From assembly GCA_964567755.1 (NCBI GenBank), contig CAZMNW010000008.1, positions 62,001 to 126,000 on the forward strand: 64,000 nucleotides of DNA. Reading direction: 5' to 3'. Shown here one piece after another: positions 16,366 through 26,031 of the stretch. This DNA is from DASRJW01 sp964567755. GTDB lineage: Bacteria; Krumholzibacteriota; Krumholzibacteriia; G020349025. The translations under genes were made by a program, and so were the position numbers. How positions within the stretch are numbered: position 1 is the first letter of the stretch; each line of letters begins with the position of its first letter. A model generated the notes under the pieces. The model ran no database searches. It was not told the DNA's origin and was given only the letters and a program-made list of their open reading frames with translations.

Positions 16366-19103
16366 CAGTTGTCCTCCTTCTCAAGGCTGAGCTCGAAGGT
16401 CATGCCGTCAGGCAGCTTCTTGAGCAGTTCCTTGAGCTGGGCGCCGGTGGCAGCCGACACCTTGATCGAGACTTCCGCGACAGGCGTTGCGGGGCCAATG
16501 CCCCAGCCTTCGAGCTTGCCGATCAGGTTCAGCGGCGAAGTCGGTGGGTTATTGAGCGCGATGCGCGGCTTGCCACCACCGGACGCGCCACCGCCGAAGA
16601 TCCCGCCGCCGCCCGGAACTGGGGTTGATTGCCCGCCTGCCGGTGGCTCATTCACGCCCAGCGGCGTCGGCGTTGCTCCGCCACCGAACAGGCCACCTGC
16701 CCCCCCAGTGGGCGGCGGTACGGGAGGCGTGCTGCCCCCTGTGGTTGGCACGGCGGAGGGCTCCATCAGGAACACTTCGTCGAGCTGCCGACCGGTGTAG
16801 GAGAGCTTTGGACGCAGCCGCTTCCAAGCCGTGTCCTCGTCTTCACCGGGCTGGGCTTGCAGGTATTCCAGACCACGCAGGTTAATGGCGATCTTGCCCC
16901 GCGCGCAGAGCCGCAGGATGCGCTCCTTCATCGAAGTTTCGCCAAGCCACGGGATGCAGTCCTGGCCCGCAGGACGCGGCTCCTGCAGCTCGCGCAGCAG
17001 CTTGCCGACCGCCGAGTTATCAGCGGCCGCTTCGAGCACGAGGTCTTCAAAATCCTCGGGGACGAAGAGATCGTTGATCAGCGCTTCTTCGATGCCCTCA
17101 GGGATCTGTGCGCCTTGCTTCTTCAAACTCTCGACGCTGAACTTGCACTGGGCTGGATCGGCAAAGTTCCAGCGATGCAACACGGCGAAGCGGTCGAAAC
17201 GCTTCTTCAGGATGTCGCGCAGTTCGCCCTGGTACTTGGTGTGGAGCTTCTTGTACTCGGGGCTCTGGCCGCTCCATTCCTGTGCCTTCATTTCGGCGCG
17301 AGCCAAGACCAGCAGGTCGCGGTCTTGGAAGGCATTCGACGACCCGGAGCGCGGCAGCAGGAAGCGGACCGTGTTGCGGCGCTTCTGCAGATGATCCTTG
17401 ATCCAGCGGCCAAGGCGCTGGTCGAGATTGTCCGGCTCCTCCGGCAATACCAGGATCGGCAGGCGATCGTCCCAGCGCTCGGGCTGCTCGGATTCATCAA
17501 GCGCCGTCCACGGGTCCGTCAGCCAGGATTTCGGCAGCGCGATTACACGGAAGGTCTTCGCCACCTCCTCAGTACCACCGATTACGTAGCGGACCTCTTT
17601 GGCGAGTTGCGCCAGGTCCGAACCATCGGAGAAGAGCTTGTCGTTACGCGCACAGGCCATCAACTTGGCCTGCGGGTTCTCTTCCTCGCGGAAGACCAGA
17701 CGCGGACCATCCTGGTGGATGTTGAAGCTGTTCTCGACAATGGTCGCCAGCTCCACCTGGAAAGCGTTGTCATCAATGGGCTTGTCGCGCGTAATGTCGG
17801 CCTGCAGGGCGGCGGGCTCGGCGCCGGCAAGATTGCCGACCGCGATCGAGCGCAACCACAACGCTCCCACAACCTCCTGTAGATGCGGCGACAGGCTGGC
17901 GTGATTGGGTACGGCTTCGGTGACCGAGATGATGTTCTGCTGGGCCTTGGCCCGCAGCGAGCGGTGATGCTCGTTCGACACCGAGTCGAGGAGCGCACCG
18001 ATGCCTGATGTGTCATCGTCCAGCCGGAAGTCCGCAGCGGTGAGTACCGGGGCAGACTCGCCACGACTCTTGTAGAGGTTGGCCAGGATGCGAATCATGT
18101 CGCGTGTTTCCTGCGCGTCGGTGGCGATCAGCACCTGCTCTTCGAGCAGCCGCAGCAAGTGCGGCGCATAGGGCCAGGATTCGGCGAACTCCTTGCGCTT
18201 GCGGTCCTGCTCGGACGACGGGACATCCAGCAAGCGGAAATACTCGGAGACGTGCTTGGCAACCAGCGCTTCGATGCTGGCCGGCGCGATCTGAAGACGA
18301 TTGTCGAACAGACGGTGCAGCAGCATGCGTCGGCGATCCTGCTGGATGCGCTCGGCGTTGCCACCTGCCTTGAAGTCGATGGCGACCGGATTGACACGAT
18401 GTACCTGCTGATAGGCGTCGCTGCCGCCGTTGCGTACCGAGATCACCAGTACCAGCAAGTCCGGACGCTCCTTGGCGATCTCAGACAGGATCTGGATGAA
18501 GTTAAACGCCCAGTTCTTCCAGGGATACTGCTTGGTATTGGTCAGGCCGTCGTACCAGGTCTGAAATTCGTCGAGCAGCAGCATGGTCGGTGTGTGCTGC
18601 AACAGCTCGAGGATCAGCGTGTCGGACGGGATGTCGGTCTTGGCCGCCCCCATGCCTTCCCATTTGCCCTTGATGTAGTCGCCGTGCGGGTGCCGTTCGA
18701 ACAGCAGGTCCCACAGGAACTTGTAGCGCTGGCGGTGCAGGCTTTCGCCGATCACCAGCATCCCGCTGCGCAGGGCAATCTTGCCGATCTGCGGATCACC
18801 GAGCGTCGTCGCCCAGGAGTTCAACCACGCACCTGTGGAGGTGGCGTCATTCACTGCGTGGTACAGCGCGGCCATCAAGTGGGATTTACCAAGGCCGCGC
18901 TCGCCGATCACCACCACCGGACGCCCCTGGTTCGGGCCAACAGCCTCGATCCCTTTCAGCAGGTCGTGGGTGGGGTACGTGATCTCCAGGAACTCCTTCG
19001 CGGCGATCTGGGTCGCGCCGGTGTTCGTGTCGTTGGAGAGCTCAATGGCTGTCCCTTTGAGGCGCTTGCCCCGAAATTCTTCTCGTAGAGTCAGTCCAAG
19101 CAT
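16365..19103 (-). CDS. DUF499 ATPase (BrxC/PglY-like)
   Basis: 912 residues, AAA-type. Walker A is GERGLGKS (67-74) and Walker B LLLDEF (175-180), as in the DUF499 family that includes BREX ATPases. A long central region is followed by a low-complexity Pro/Gly linker (about 780-845) with two FGGG repeats and a short folded C-terminal domain. The C terminus has a pattern seen in DUF499 proteins of methylase-linked islands. Start overlaps the HTH gene stop by one base; the stop overlaps the PglZ start. Likely forms an oligomer with PglZ; that is inferred from BREX. Confidence 0.85.
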   Translation of the reverse strand: MLGLTLREEFRGKRLKGTAIELSNDTNTGATQIAAKEFLEITYPTHDLLKGIEAVGPNQGRPVVVIGERGLGKSHLMAALYHAVNDATSTGAWLNSWATTLGDPQIGKIALRSGMLVIGESLHRQRYKFLWDLLFERHPHGDYIKGKWEGMGAAKTDIPSDTLILELLQHTPTMLLLDEFQTWYDGLTNTKQYPWKNWAFNFIQILSEIAKERPDLLVLVISVRNGGSDAYQQVHRVNPVAIDFKAGGNAERIQQDRRRMLLHRLFDNRLQIAPASIEALVAKHVSEYFRLLDVPSSEQDRKRKEFAESWPYAPHLLRLLEEQVLIATDAQETRDMIRILANLYKSRGESAPVLTAADFRLDDDTSGIGALLDSVSNEHHRSLRAKAQQNIISVTEAVPNHASLSPHLQEVVGALWLRSIAVGNLAGAEPAALQADITRDKPIDDNAFQVELATIVENSFNIHQDGPRLVFREEENPQAKLMACARNDKLFSDGSDLAQLAKEVRYVIGGTEEVAKTFRVIALPKSWLTDPWTALDESEQPERWDDRLPILVLPEEPDNLDQRLGRWIKDHLQKRRNTVRFLLPRSGSSNAFQDRDLLVLARAEMKAQEWSGQSPEYKKLHTKYQGELRDILKKRFDRFAVLHRWNFADPAQCKFSVESLKKQGAQIPEGIEEALINDLFVPEDFEDLVLEAAADNSAVGKLLRELQEPRPAGQDCIPWLGETSMKERILRLCARGKIAINLRGLEYLQAQPGEDEDTAWKRLRPKLSYTGRQLDEVFLMEPSAVPTTGGSTPPVPPPTGGAGGLFGGGATPTPLGVNEPPAGGQSTPVPGGGGIFGGGASGGGKPRIALNNPPTSPLNLIGKLEGWGIGPATPVAEVSIKVSAATGAQLKELLKKLPDGMTFELSLEKEDN

Positions 19104-19351
19104 TACTTTCGCCCCCCATCATTCGATTGGCCCTTGGCCACGCCATCATCTTCACGTCCGGTGTCGAGCCCTTCCATCGACTGCTGTTTGATCCAGGCAT
19201 CGATGTCCGTGCGCGAAAACCGCCAAGTGCCCCCTACCTTGAACGCCGGAATCTTCTTGGCTGCGGCCAAGCGATAAACCGTTCGCTTGCCTACCTTGAG
19301 GTAGGCAGCCACGTCGTCGAGCGTGAATATTTCGCCAGTCTCGTCTTTCAT
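19103..19351 (-). CDS. Small helix-turn-helix (excisionase-type) DNA-binding protein, first gene of the leftward operon
   Basis: 82 residues. Residues 8-56 form a MerR/excisionase-type winged HTH: TLDDVAAYLKVGKRTVYRLA, then the wing KVGGTWRFSRTDIDAWI, the HTH_17 pattern. The C-terminal 25 residues are hydrophilic. Such proteins serve as excisionases or as local repressors/activators; being the first gene beside a divergent promoter region it is a good candidate for control of both operons. No recombinase lies nearby, which argues for a regulator rather than an excisionase. It overlaps the ATPase start (TAATG). Confidence 0.8.
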   Translation of the reverse strand: MKDETGEIFTLDDVAAYLKVGKRTVYRLAAAKKIPAFKVGGTWRFSRTDIDAWIKQQSMEGLDTGREDDGVAKGQSNDGGRK

Positions 19352-19541
19352 CGCGTCCTAACCCGCTCTAGCGGCTTGCACCAGTTGTGATGGTAATCTT
19401 GGCAAGGATACGGCAAACTTGTGCATATTTGAACAGATAAATGGTAGGGCGCCGCATGATCGAGCCATCGACCCGGCTTCAGGCTGAGCGGGGTGCAGGC
19501 GGCCACCTGAAAGACCGCCCTTAATGACCCCGGGAGCACGA
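19352..19541. promoter_or_regulatory. Divergent promoter region of the two defence operons
   Basis: 190 bases between the start of the leftward HTH gene and the rightward ATPase gene. It must hold both promoters. A candidate rightward -35 is TTGGCA (about 19400), followed by an AT-richer segment, 19420-19445, that would carry the -10. A short palindrome CGCTCTAGCG is present near 19364. No terminator is evident. The HTH protein is a plausible binder here. Confidence 0.5.
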
Positions 19542-22500
19542 ATGGATCAGGCAGCCCAACCCAGGTTAAGCGGCTCATACACCGCCAACCTCCTCGGCAA
19601 CATCCGGAGCCACCTGGCGGGGCTGCAGGGCTACGACGTGATGGCGCTGGAGCTCATCCAGAATGCGGATGACGCGAAAGCCGAGGAAATCGTATTTGAC
19701 ATCACGGACAGCGGTTTGCTGGTGCGCAACAGCGGCCAGTTCACGTACTGCGGCGATCTGGATAAGCCATGCGCGTCTCTTGCTGAGGGCAACTACAAAT
19801 GTGATTACCACCGCATAACCGATGTCGGCAGCGGCGGGAAGCTGACACGCGGCGAGAACATCGGGCGCTTTGGTATCGGCTTCGTATCCACCTACCAGGT
19901 AACGGACCATCCCGAGATCCGTTCGTCCGGCATCAAGCTGGCCCTCTACCCTGAGCAAGGGCAATGGTTTATCGAGGACTTCGAAGAGCCAAACGGCACG
20001 TCTTTCTTTCTGCCCTGGGCGAATGATCCCAACTCTGAGGCGCGGCTCGCGCTCGGGGTCTCCCACGTCAGCCCCGCCCACATTGATCAGCTCGCAGACG
20101 ATTTCCAGACCGTTCTACGCCAGAGCCTGCTTTTTCTTCGCTACGTCCAAAAGGCTGAGGTGCGGCGAAATGGACAACTCCTGCTGGCCTGCGACCTCGA
20201 TAGAAGCGAAGGGTCGGACCTCATCGTCAGCTTCAGACCAAGCGGCGAAGTTGAGCATTGGCACATCCTTCGCGCTGACGCAGCGGATGCCGCTCAGCGT
20301 CTTTACGCGACGCACCCAAGGCTAGAGACACTTCATCGAAGCACCAAGATCAGCATCGGTCTGCGCATTGACCCCGAGCCGCTTGACGAGGGCCTGCTCT
20401 ATGCGTTCTTGCCCACCGAGCAATTGACCGGCCTTCCCCTGCATATCAACGCGGACTTCTTCCCAGAGTCTGATCGTAAAGCGGTGATATTTGCCGGGCA
20501 CCAGCACGAGCAGGCTTGGAACGAGATGATCATCGACGCCGCCGCGGCTGAACTGGCCCGGGACCCAGAAGGCCTGCTGCAAATGGTCGGCCCCAACCAG
20601 TTGTGGCAAATCCTCGGCCGGGCATACGACCTTTCCTCCAAGCCATCAGGTCATCCGGTGTGCTTCAAGCGCTTCTGGGAACACCTGAAGGCCACCGCGC
20701 CACAAGCACATATTGCTGTGGCTCAGGACGGCAGCCTTCAGTGTCCCAACGGCGTATTCCTGCCTCGAACTCCCCTGAATGAACACCAGGCAAAGGCGCT
20801 GCTGGAGGTCGGGGGCAGGCTCGTTGCGGAAGACCTGCGACCATTCCAAACGGCGATGAACCAACTGGGCGCCCCGATTCTCACTCTCGAACGGCTGGTC
20901 GCGTTGTTGGCATCAGCGATGGCGCAGCAGGTGGCGGGGGCTACGGAGGTCGACGAACAGAAGCTGGAGCATTTCTATCGACCTCTGTGGAGCATCATCA
21001 ACGACCTACTGCCAGAGGTGGGAACGGCGAATCCGAGTACAAACCCATCTGTGCAACGCCTGCTGGGTTTGCCGTTTGTTGTCACCGAGGATCTGTTCGC
21101 GGTAACCATCAATCAGTCCTACGCCGCACCGGTCGCGCTGGAAGCTGATCGCATTGCAGTCCTGCTGCCCAGACTCGCGATCGCCTCTCGTCTTCTTTCA
21201 GGGTTCCCCAAGATCACCCGGCTGATAAAGCTGCTCGATCTTGGCGTGGTGGTATCGCACATCAGTTCCATGTGCGGCACAGAGCCGGTTGAAGACGTCA
21301 TTGGCGTCGAGCAGAAGGACCTGCGCGACCTGTACTCGCTGTTCGCAGACCTCGACCACCAGGGCACCGGAGAGAACACGGTGTATCAGCAGCTGCGCAG
21401 CCTGCCCATTTGGAAATCAAGCCGTGGGCTGGTGAAGGCAACGCAAGCACTTTTGCCAGGAAACTTCACCGACCCGACCGGTCAGGCGGATTTGCTGGAC
21501 ACATCCGTTCTCACCGAATCAGCCAGGGATTTCCTGTCGACAAAGCTGGCGGTACAGACGCAGACGATCGAGGCGTTCGTGCAGACCGTGCTGCCGACGT
21601 TTTTCGACGACGACGGCCCGCTGGATGCAACCAAGTACATACGGCTCATCAGCGAGCTCGCCAATCACGCAGCGCTTGTAAACGACGATGACATTCGTCG
21701 GTTGCTGGGATCGCTTCCAATCGTGCCTACCCAAGATGGAGGCTGGTCGCGCCCGGTCAATACTTACCGCCGCGCTGACGACCTTGTGAAGGTTCTCGGA
21801 GACGCACTCCACCTCTGGCTGGACGCCAGCCGCGTTCCGAATACGCGATCAGTACACACGTTCATCGACAGCCTGGGAATCCGACGATCGCCGATCGCCA
21901 GACATCTTGTCGATCGCATGCTGTCCATTGCCGAGAAGTACCTGCCGACCGAGGACGCAAAGCGTGCGAGCAGCGAGGCATTCTATGTCCTGTGCGACAA
22001 CTACGACGAATGGAAAGAAAAGAAGGTCGTTCAGGATGCCATCGCGGATCTTCGACAGGCTGCCTGCTTCCCCGCAGATGGGGATTCCGAAGAGTGGCAC
22101 ACAGCAGACTCTCTCTATGCGCCTTACCGTGCCGACGCTTTTCGCTCCCAAGCCAATATCCTTGACTTCCGAAACACGGTACGACTGAAAACCGAATTGC
22201 TGGAAGAGCTTGATGTATCCATCAACCCGGAGACCCGGCTCGTCATCGCCCATCTACAGCACTGTGTCACAGCGGGCGTTCAGCCCCACGTCTCAACGTA
22301 TCAGGTGTTGAACGAGCGCGCTCAACGATCAGACCCGCTCATTGCGGCACTCGCTGGCTCACGGTGCATCTACGTCGAAAGCCAAAAGACGTTCGTTCGT
22401 CCCAATCAGCTGTACTGGGTGCCGCAACAGCTCGGCCGCTATGCATACACGATCCCTGGAAACTACGAGTCCTTCAAGCCGCTCTTCGACGCAATCGGGG

Positions 22501-24329
22501 TAAAGAACGCACCAGATGGTCGCGACTTCGTTGACATACTGCTGGACATCGTCGGTGAGTACTTCGAACAGTCCAAGCCACTGACAGGTCCAGACCGCGC
22601 CGTCTACGACGTCTGCCTGACCAGCGTTGCTACCGCCCATGAAAATGAGGAGCTGCCCCCCTCTGACGTGCAACGTTTGCAAGAGGCGCCGACTGTCTTG
22701 AATTTGCGGGGCCAGCTCACTCATCCGGACGAAGTCTTGCTCCAGGATAGCGAGTGGCATGCTGGATTCTTTGGCGGGGAACTCGACCAAGCATTGTGCA
22801 AACCCGTCCCTGAGCTTTGGCCATTCGTGGAAGAGGTCGGTGTCAGACGGCTGAGTGAGAGCGCGCAGGTCGCCCTTGAGTTCGTCGATGGCCCGCAAGC
22901 CGACGAAACCCCGCTTGCCGAAAAGCTGATGGACAGGATAGACATCCTCGCCCGTTTGCTTCATGACAAACCAACAACGGTCAGAAAGAAGATCCGGAGC
23001 GCTCTTTCGGCGATGAAGGCTGTCAGCCACGACGTTGTGCGCATTCAAGCGTCTGTGCATGTTGGAGGGGATCAGGCATTCGCGCCTCCCACCTCGGCGC
23101 AGGCGTTCTACGACATCGAGAATGGGCGCTTGATTCTCGCCCGCCCGGTGGGCGACCGGAGTTGGGCACACGTCCTGAATGCGCTATTCCACCAACTGAT
23201 GCCCGAGGAGTCAGGCAGCGAAATCTCGAAGCTGACGCTAAGTGTGCGTCCTCTCATGGGAATGGCTGTCGAAGAAGCGCATCGCGAATTGAGTGATGCT
23301 GGTATTCCCTATCTAGATGCAGAGGCTGGGAACGGGAACACGGAAGACTTGACGTCGCCGGACCTCGATGAGATGGGTGGCATAACGGGGCCAGACAACC
23401 ACGAGGAAACCGAGGCAGTACCTACATCAGTTGACGACCCTGGCGACCAAGCCGGCGCTCCTGGAGGCAAAAACGGAAATCAGCAACCCGATACGTCAGA
23501 GCCCCCACTGGAAGGAGCGTCAGCAGAACGACCGGGGCGTGGGGCGGAATCCAACGGTCCGCGCCGGGGCGGAGCTGAACGGAATGGTTCCGCAACTGGC
23601 GTCGGTAGCAACAGAGGCACCGGTGAAGGCGAGCTGCGCGCGAAGAAATCCCGGCCCAAGCACAAAGAACAATGGGATCGCCGCCTGCTTTCCTATGTTC
23701 GGCAGAAGCAGGAGGGCGAATCGGAAGCGGACGACCAGAACAATCCATCGGAGCACAACCTGGCCGTCGAAATTGTGGCCCGGAGCGCCGTGTGCGCCTA
23801 TGAAAAGGAACGCGGCCGTGTTGCCGAGCAGATGGCGCAAACGCATCCTGGGTACGACATCATCAGTCTAAACCCGCTTACCGGCGAGGATCGGTTCATC
23901 GAAGTGAAAGGCGTCAACGGTGAGTGGAACCAGACCGGCGTCGGCCTTTCACGACTCCAATTCAGCAATGCCCAGGACTACGGTGACCGCTACTGGCTGT
24001 ACGTAGTGGAGTTTGTTTCCGACCCAGAACACATTCGCGTTCACCCCATCCGCAGTCCGGCCACGCAAGTCACGTCATTCATGTTCGACGGCAACTGGCG
24101 GGATGCAGTGACAGATGAGCGAGCCGACCCTTCGTCGCTATTTGCTCCTGGTGTTCGGGTTCATCACCAAGACATGGGAACGGGGACGATTCGCGATGTT
24201 GTTTCTCGTGGAAACACGAAGCTTCTGACGATCCTGTTTGATGGGAAGTCTCAAGCGACACCCAACGTGACCTTGAACCTGCATCGCATGCGCATTGTGG
24301 AAGACGCCGATGACGACAATGATTCCTGA
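19542..24329 (+). CDS. Sacsin-type GHKL ATPase with C-terminal DUF3883 domain
   Basis: 1595 residues from the ATG preceded by GGGAG; an ATG 18 bases earlier lacks a good site. The N-terminal 250 residues form an HSP90-like (GHKL) ATPase of the sacsin type: N-box LELIQNADDAKA (about 36-47), ITDSGLLVRNSG (62-73), and NIGRFGIGFVS (about 107-117). A long alpha-rich central part follows. A Pro/Gly/Glu-rich linker (about 1270-1380) leads to DUF3883 (about 1400-1510), with FIEVKG near 1452 as the E-x-K of a PD-(D/E)xK-like nuclease fold. ATPase plus nuclease-like tail is a common design in defence islands. First gene of a rightward operon; the next start overlaps its end. Confidence 0.85.
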   Translation: MDQAAQPRLSGSYTANLLGNIRSHLAGLQGYDVMALELIQNADDAKAEEIVFDITDSGLLVRNSGQFTYCGDLDKPCASLAEGNYKCDYHRITDVGSGGKLTRGENIGRFGIGFVSTYQVTDHPEIRSSGIKLALYPEQGQWFIEDFEEPNGTSFFLPWANDPNSEARLALGVSHVSPAHIDQLADDFQTVLRQSLLFLRYVQKAEVRRNGQLLLACDLDRSEGSDLIVSFRPSGEVEHWHILRADAADAAQRLYATHPRLETLHRSTKISIGLRIDPEPLDEGLLYAFLPTEQLTGLPLHINADFFPESDRKAVIFAGHQHEQAWNEMIIDAAAAELARDPEGLLQMVGPNQLWQILGRAYDLSSKPSGHPVCFKRFWEHLKATAPQAHIAVAQDGSLQCPNGVFLPRTPLNEHQAKALLEVGGRLVAEDLRPFQTAMNQLGAPILTLERLVALLASAMAQQVAGATEVDEQKLEHFYRPLWSIINDLLPEVGTANPSTNPSVQRLLGLPFVVTEDLFAVTINQSYAAPVALEADRIAVLLPRLAIASRLLSGFPKITRLIKLLDLGVVVSHISSMCGTEPVEDVIGVEQKDLRDLYSLFADLDHQGTGENTVYQQLRSLPIWKSSRGLVKATQALLPGNFTDPTGQADLLDTSVLTESARDFLSTKLAVQTQTIEAFVQTVLPTFFDDDGPLDATKYIRLISELANHAALVNDDDIRRLLGSLPIVPTQDGGWSRPVNTYRRADDLVKVLGDALHLWLDASRVPNTRSVHTFIDSLGIRRSPIARHLVDRMLSIAEKYLPTEDAKRASSEAFYVLCDNYDEWKEKKVVQDAIADLRQAACFPADGDSEEWHTADSLYAPYRADAFRSQANILDFRNTVRLKTELLEELDVSINPETRLVIAHLQHCVTAGVQPHVSTYQVLNERAQRSDPLIAALAGSRCIYVESQKTFVRPNQLYWVPQQLGRYAYTIPGNYESFKPLFDAIGVKNAPDGRDFVDILLDIVGEYFEQSKPLTGPDRAVYDVCLTSVATAHENEELPPSDVQRLQEAPTVLNLRGQLTHPDEVLLQDSEWHAGFFGGELDQALCKPVPELWPFVEEVGVRRLSESAQVALEFVDGPQADETPLAEKLMDRIDILARLLHDKPTTVRKKIRSALSAMKAVSHDVVRIQASVHVGGDQAFAPPTSAQAFYDIENGRLILARPVGDRSWAHVLNALFHQLMPEESGSEISKLTLSVRPLMGMAVEEAHRELSDAGIPYLDAEAGNGNTEDLTSPDLDEMGGITGPDNHEETEAVPTSVDDPGDQAGAPGGKNGNQQPDTSEPPLEGASAERPGRGAESNGPRRGGAERNGSATGVGSNRGTGEGELRAKKSRPKHKEQWDRRLLSYVRQKQEGESEADDQNNPSEHNLAVEIVARSAVCAYEKERGRVAEQMAQTHPGYDIISLNPLTGEDRFIEVKGVNGEWNQTGVGLSRLQFSNAQDYGDRYWLYVVEFVSDPEHIRVHPIRSPATQVTSFMFDGNWRDAVTDERADPSSLFAPGVRVHHQDMGTGTIRDVVSRGNTKLLTILFDGKSQATPNVTLNLHRMRIVEDADDDNDS

Positions 24330-26031
24330 TCTCTCTGAGGCGCAACTTAATGACCTGCCATCGCAAGCCGAGGCGAAAGTCTACCGAGCACTGAGGGACA
24401 AACTTCCGCAGGATTACGTCGTCTTTTTTCAGGTCGGCTGGATACTGCGACGAGAAGAGGAGCAAGCAAAGGATGGGGAAACCGACTTCCTGGTTTGCCA
24501 TCCCGACCACGGATATCTGTGCATTGAGGTCAAAGGTGGTGGCGTGGGTTTTGACGCGGCCAGCGGCGAATGGTTTTCGGTAGACCGCCACCAGCAGAAG
24601 CACGCCATCAACAACCCGATCGGTCAGGCACTTAGGGCCAAGTACTCGATTCGGTCGAAACTGAATGAGCATCCACGGTGGCGCGATCTTTCGCTGGGGA
24701 ATGTGCTGCGTGGCCACATGGTGTTCTTTCCTGACGTTGGGGACGCGAACGTACTTAGCCGCCCGGACATGCCTGCTGTACTGATCGGTTCGGCGAAGAC
24801 TCTTCTGGAGCCAAAGGCATGGATCGACAGCGCGTTCGCTTACTGGGGTAACGACGCGGGGAGCTTCACCCCCATCGGCCGTCGCGGCATTGACGTGGTT
24901 CGCGAGGTATTCGCGAGATCTTTCGTCGTGGCGCCGCTTGTGGCGTCGCGCCTCGCCGAGCAGGAGGCACGCAGATTGGTTCTCACAAAGGACCAGATGC
25001 GAGTGCTTGATTTCCTGCGCTCGCATCGAAGGGTCGCCGTCAGCGGCGGCGCGGGCACGGGCAAGACCGTTCTGGCGCTCGAAAAGGCCCGCCGCCTCGC
25101 ATCGGAAGGTTTTAAGACTCTTCTCACTTGCTACAACCGGCAACTGGCCGATCACTTGTCGAGCATGTGTGGCGGGACGAGCAATCTGGACGTTATGAGC
25201 TTCCATCAGCTTTGCTATCGACAGGTCGAAAGAGCAAATCAAGCGTCGGGCCGGGATCTCGTCGCGGAAGCGAAAGTGACATACCCGGGTAAAGACCTCT
25301 ACGACGTACAACTGCCCAACGCTTTCGCCTACTCCCTTGATGTCCTTCCGGACCGCTACGACGCAATCGTGTGTGATGAAGGACAGGATTTTCGCGAGGA
25401 GTTCTGGGTCCCACTAGAGCTTCTGCTTTCCGACTACGAACGAAGCCCGCTGTATGTCTTCTATGACGACAACCAGAATATTTATGCGCGCGCAGGTACC
25501 TTTCCGATACGCGATGAACCGTTCACGCTGACGACGAACTGCCGGAACACCGCGCCGATTCATTTGGCTGCGTACAAGCACTACAAAGGAGTGCCAGTCA
25601 GCCCTCCTGATATTGAAGGCGATGAAGTCCAATTCGACGCGTCGCCCGGTCGAGATGCTCAGGCAGCGAAGATCAATTCGCGAATTGTTGATCTTGTTGC
25701 TCGTCAGGGTGTCGCCCCCGGTGACATCACGGTCCTGATAGCGGATGCGCTGCGCAAGGCCGACTATTACGCGACCTTGCGGCGACTACCATTGCCCAAA
25801 CCGGCAATCTGGCTCGAGGAGGGTGTTCGAAGTAGCAACACCGTCCTAATCGACACGATTCAGCGCTTCAAAGGGCTTGAGTCCCCGGTCGTCATCCTCT
25901 GGGGCCTGGATACGATTGATTTGGCGCGTAGCGAGGAGCTGCTCTATGTCGGCATGAGCAGAGCCAAGTCCCTGCTGGTGGTTGTCGGGACGGCGGCGAC
26001 CTGCACAAATTTCGAAGGCGCAGCGCAATAG
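24310..26031 (+). CDS. NERD nuclease-UvrD-like helicase fusion
   Basis: 573 residues. Start chosen at the ATG with GGAAG 6 bases upstream; a TTG at 24295 is less likely. Residues 1-140 are a NERD domain: SQAEAKVYRAL, ETDFLV with D59, and IEVKGG (E73, K75), a Holliday-junction-resolvase-like nuclease core. From about 235 a superfamily 1 helicase: SGGAGTGKTVLAL Walker A (about 243-255), CDEGQDF Walker B (about 355), TTNCRNT, IQRFKGLESPVV and YVGMSRAK near the C terminus. The gene overlaps the previous one by 20 bases. It should bind and unwind DNA and cut it; target unknown. Confidence 0.87.
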   Translation: MTTMIPDLSEAQLNDLPSQAEAKVYRALRDKLPQDYVVFFQVGWILRREEEQAKDGETDFLVCHPDHGYLCIEVKGGGVGFDAASGEWFSVDRHQQKHAINNPIGQALRAKYSIRSKLNEHPRWRDLSLGNVLRGHMVFFPDVGDANVLSRPDMPAVLIGSAKTLLEPKAWIDSAFAYWGNDAGSFTPIGRRGIDVVREVFARSFVVAPLVASRLAEQEARRLVLTKDQMRVLDFLRSHRRVAVSGGAGTGKTVLALEKARRLASEGFKTLLTCYNRQLADHLSSMCGGTSNLDVMSFHQLCYRQVERANQASGRDLVAEAKVTYPGKDLYDVQLPNAFAYSLDVLPDRYDAIVCDEGQDFREEFWVPLELLLSDYERSPLYVFYDDNQNIYARAGTFPIRDEPFTLTTNCRNTAPIHLAAYKHYKGVPVSPPDIEGDEVQFDASPGRDAQAAKINSRIVDLVARQGVAPGDITVLIADALRKADYYATLRRLPLPKPAIWLEEGVRSSNTVLIDTIQRFKGLESPVVILWGLDTIDLARSEELLYVGMSRAKSLLVVVGTAATCTNFEGAAQ

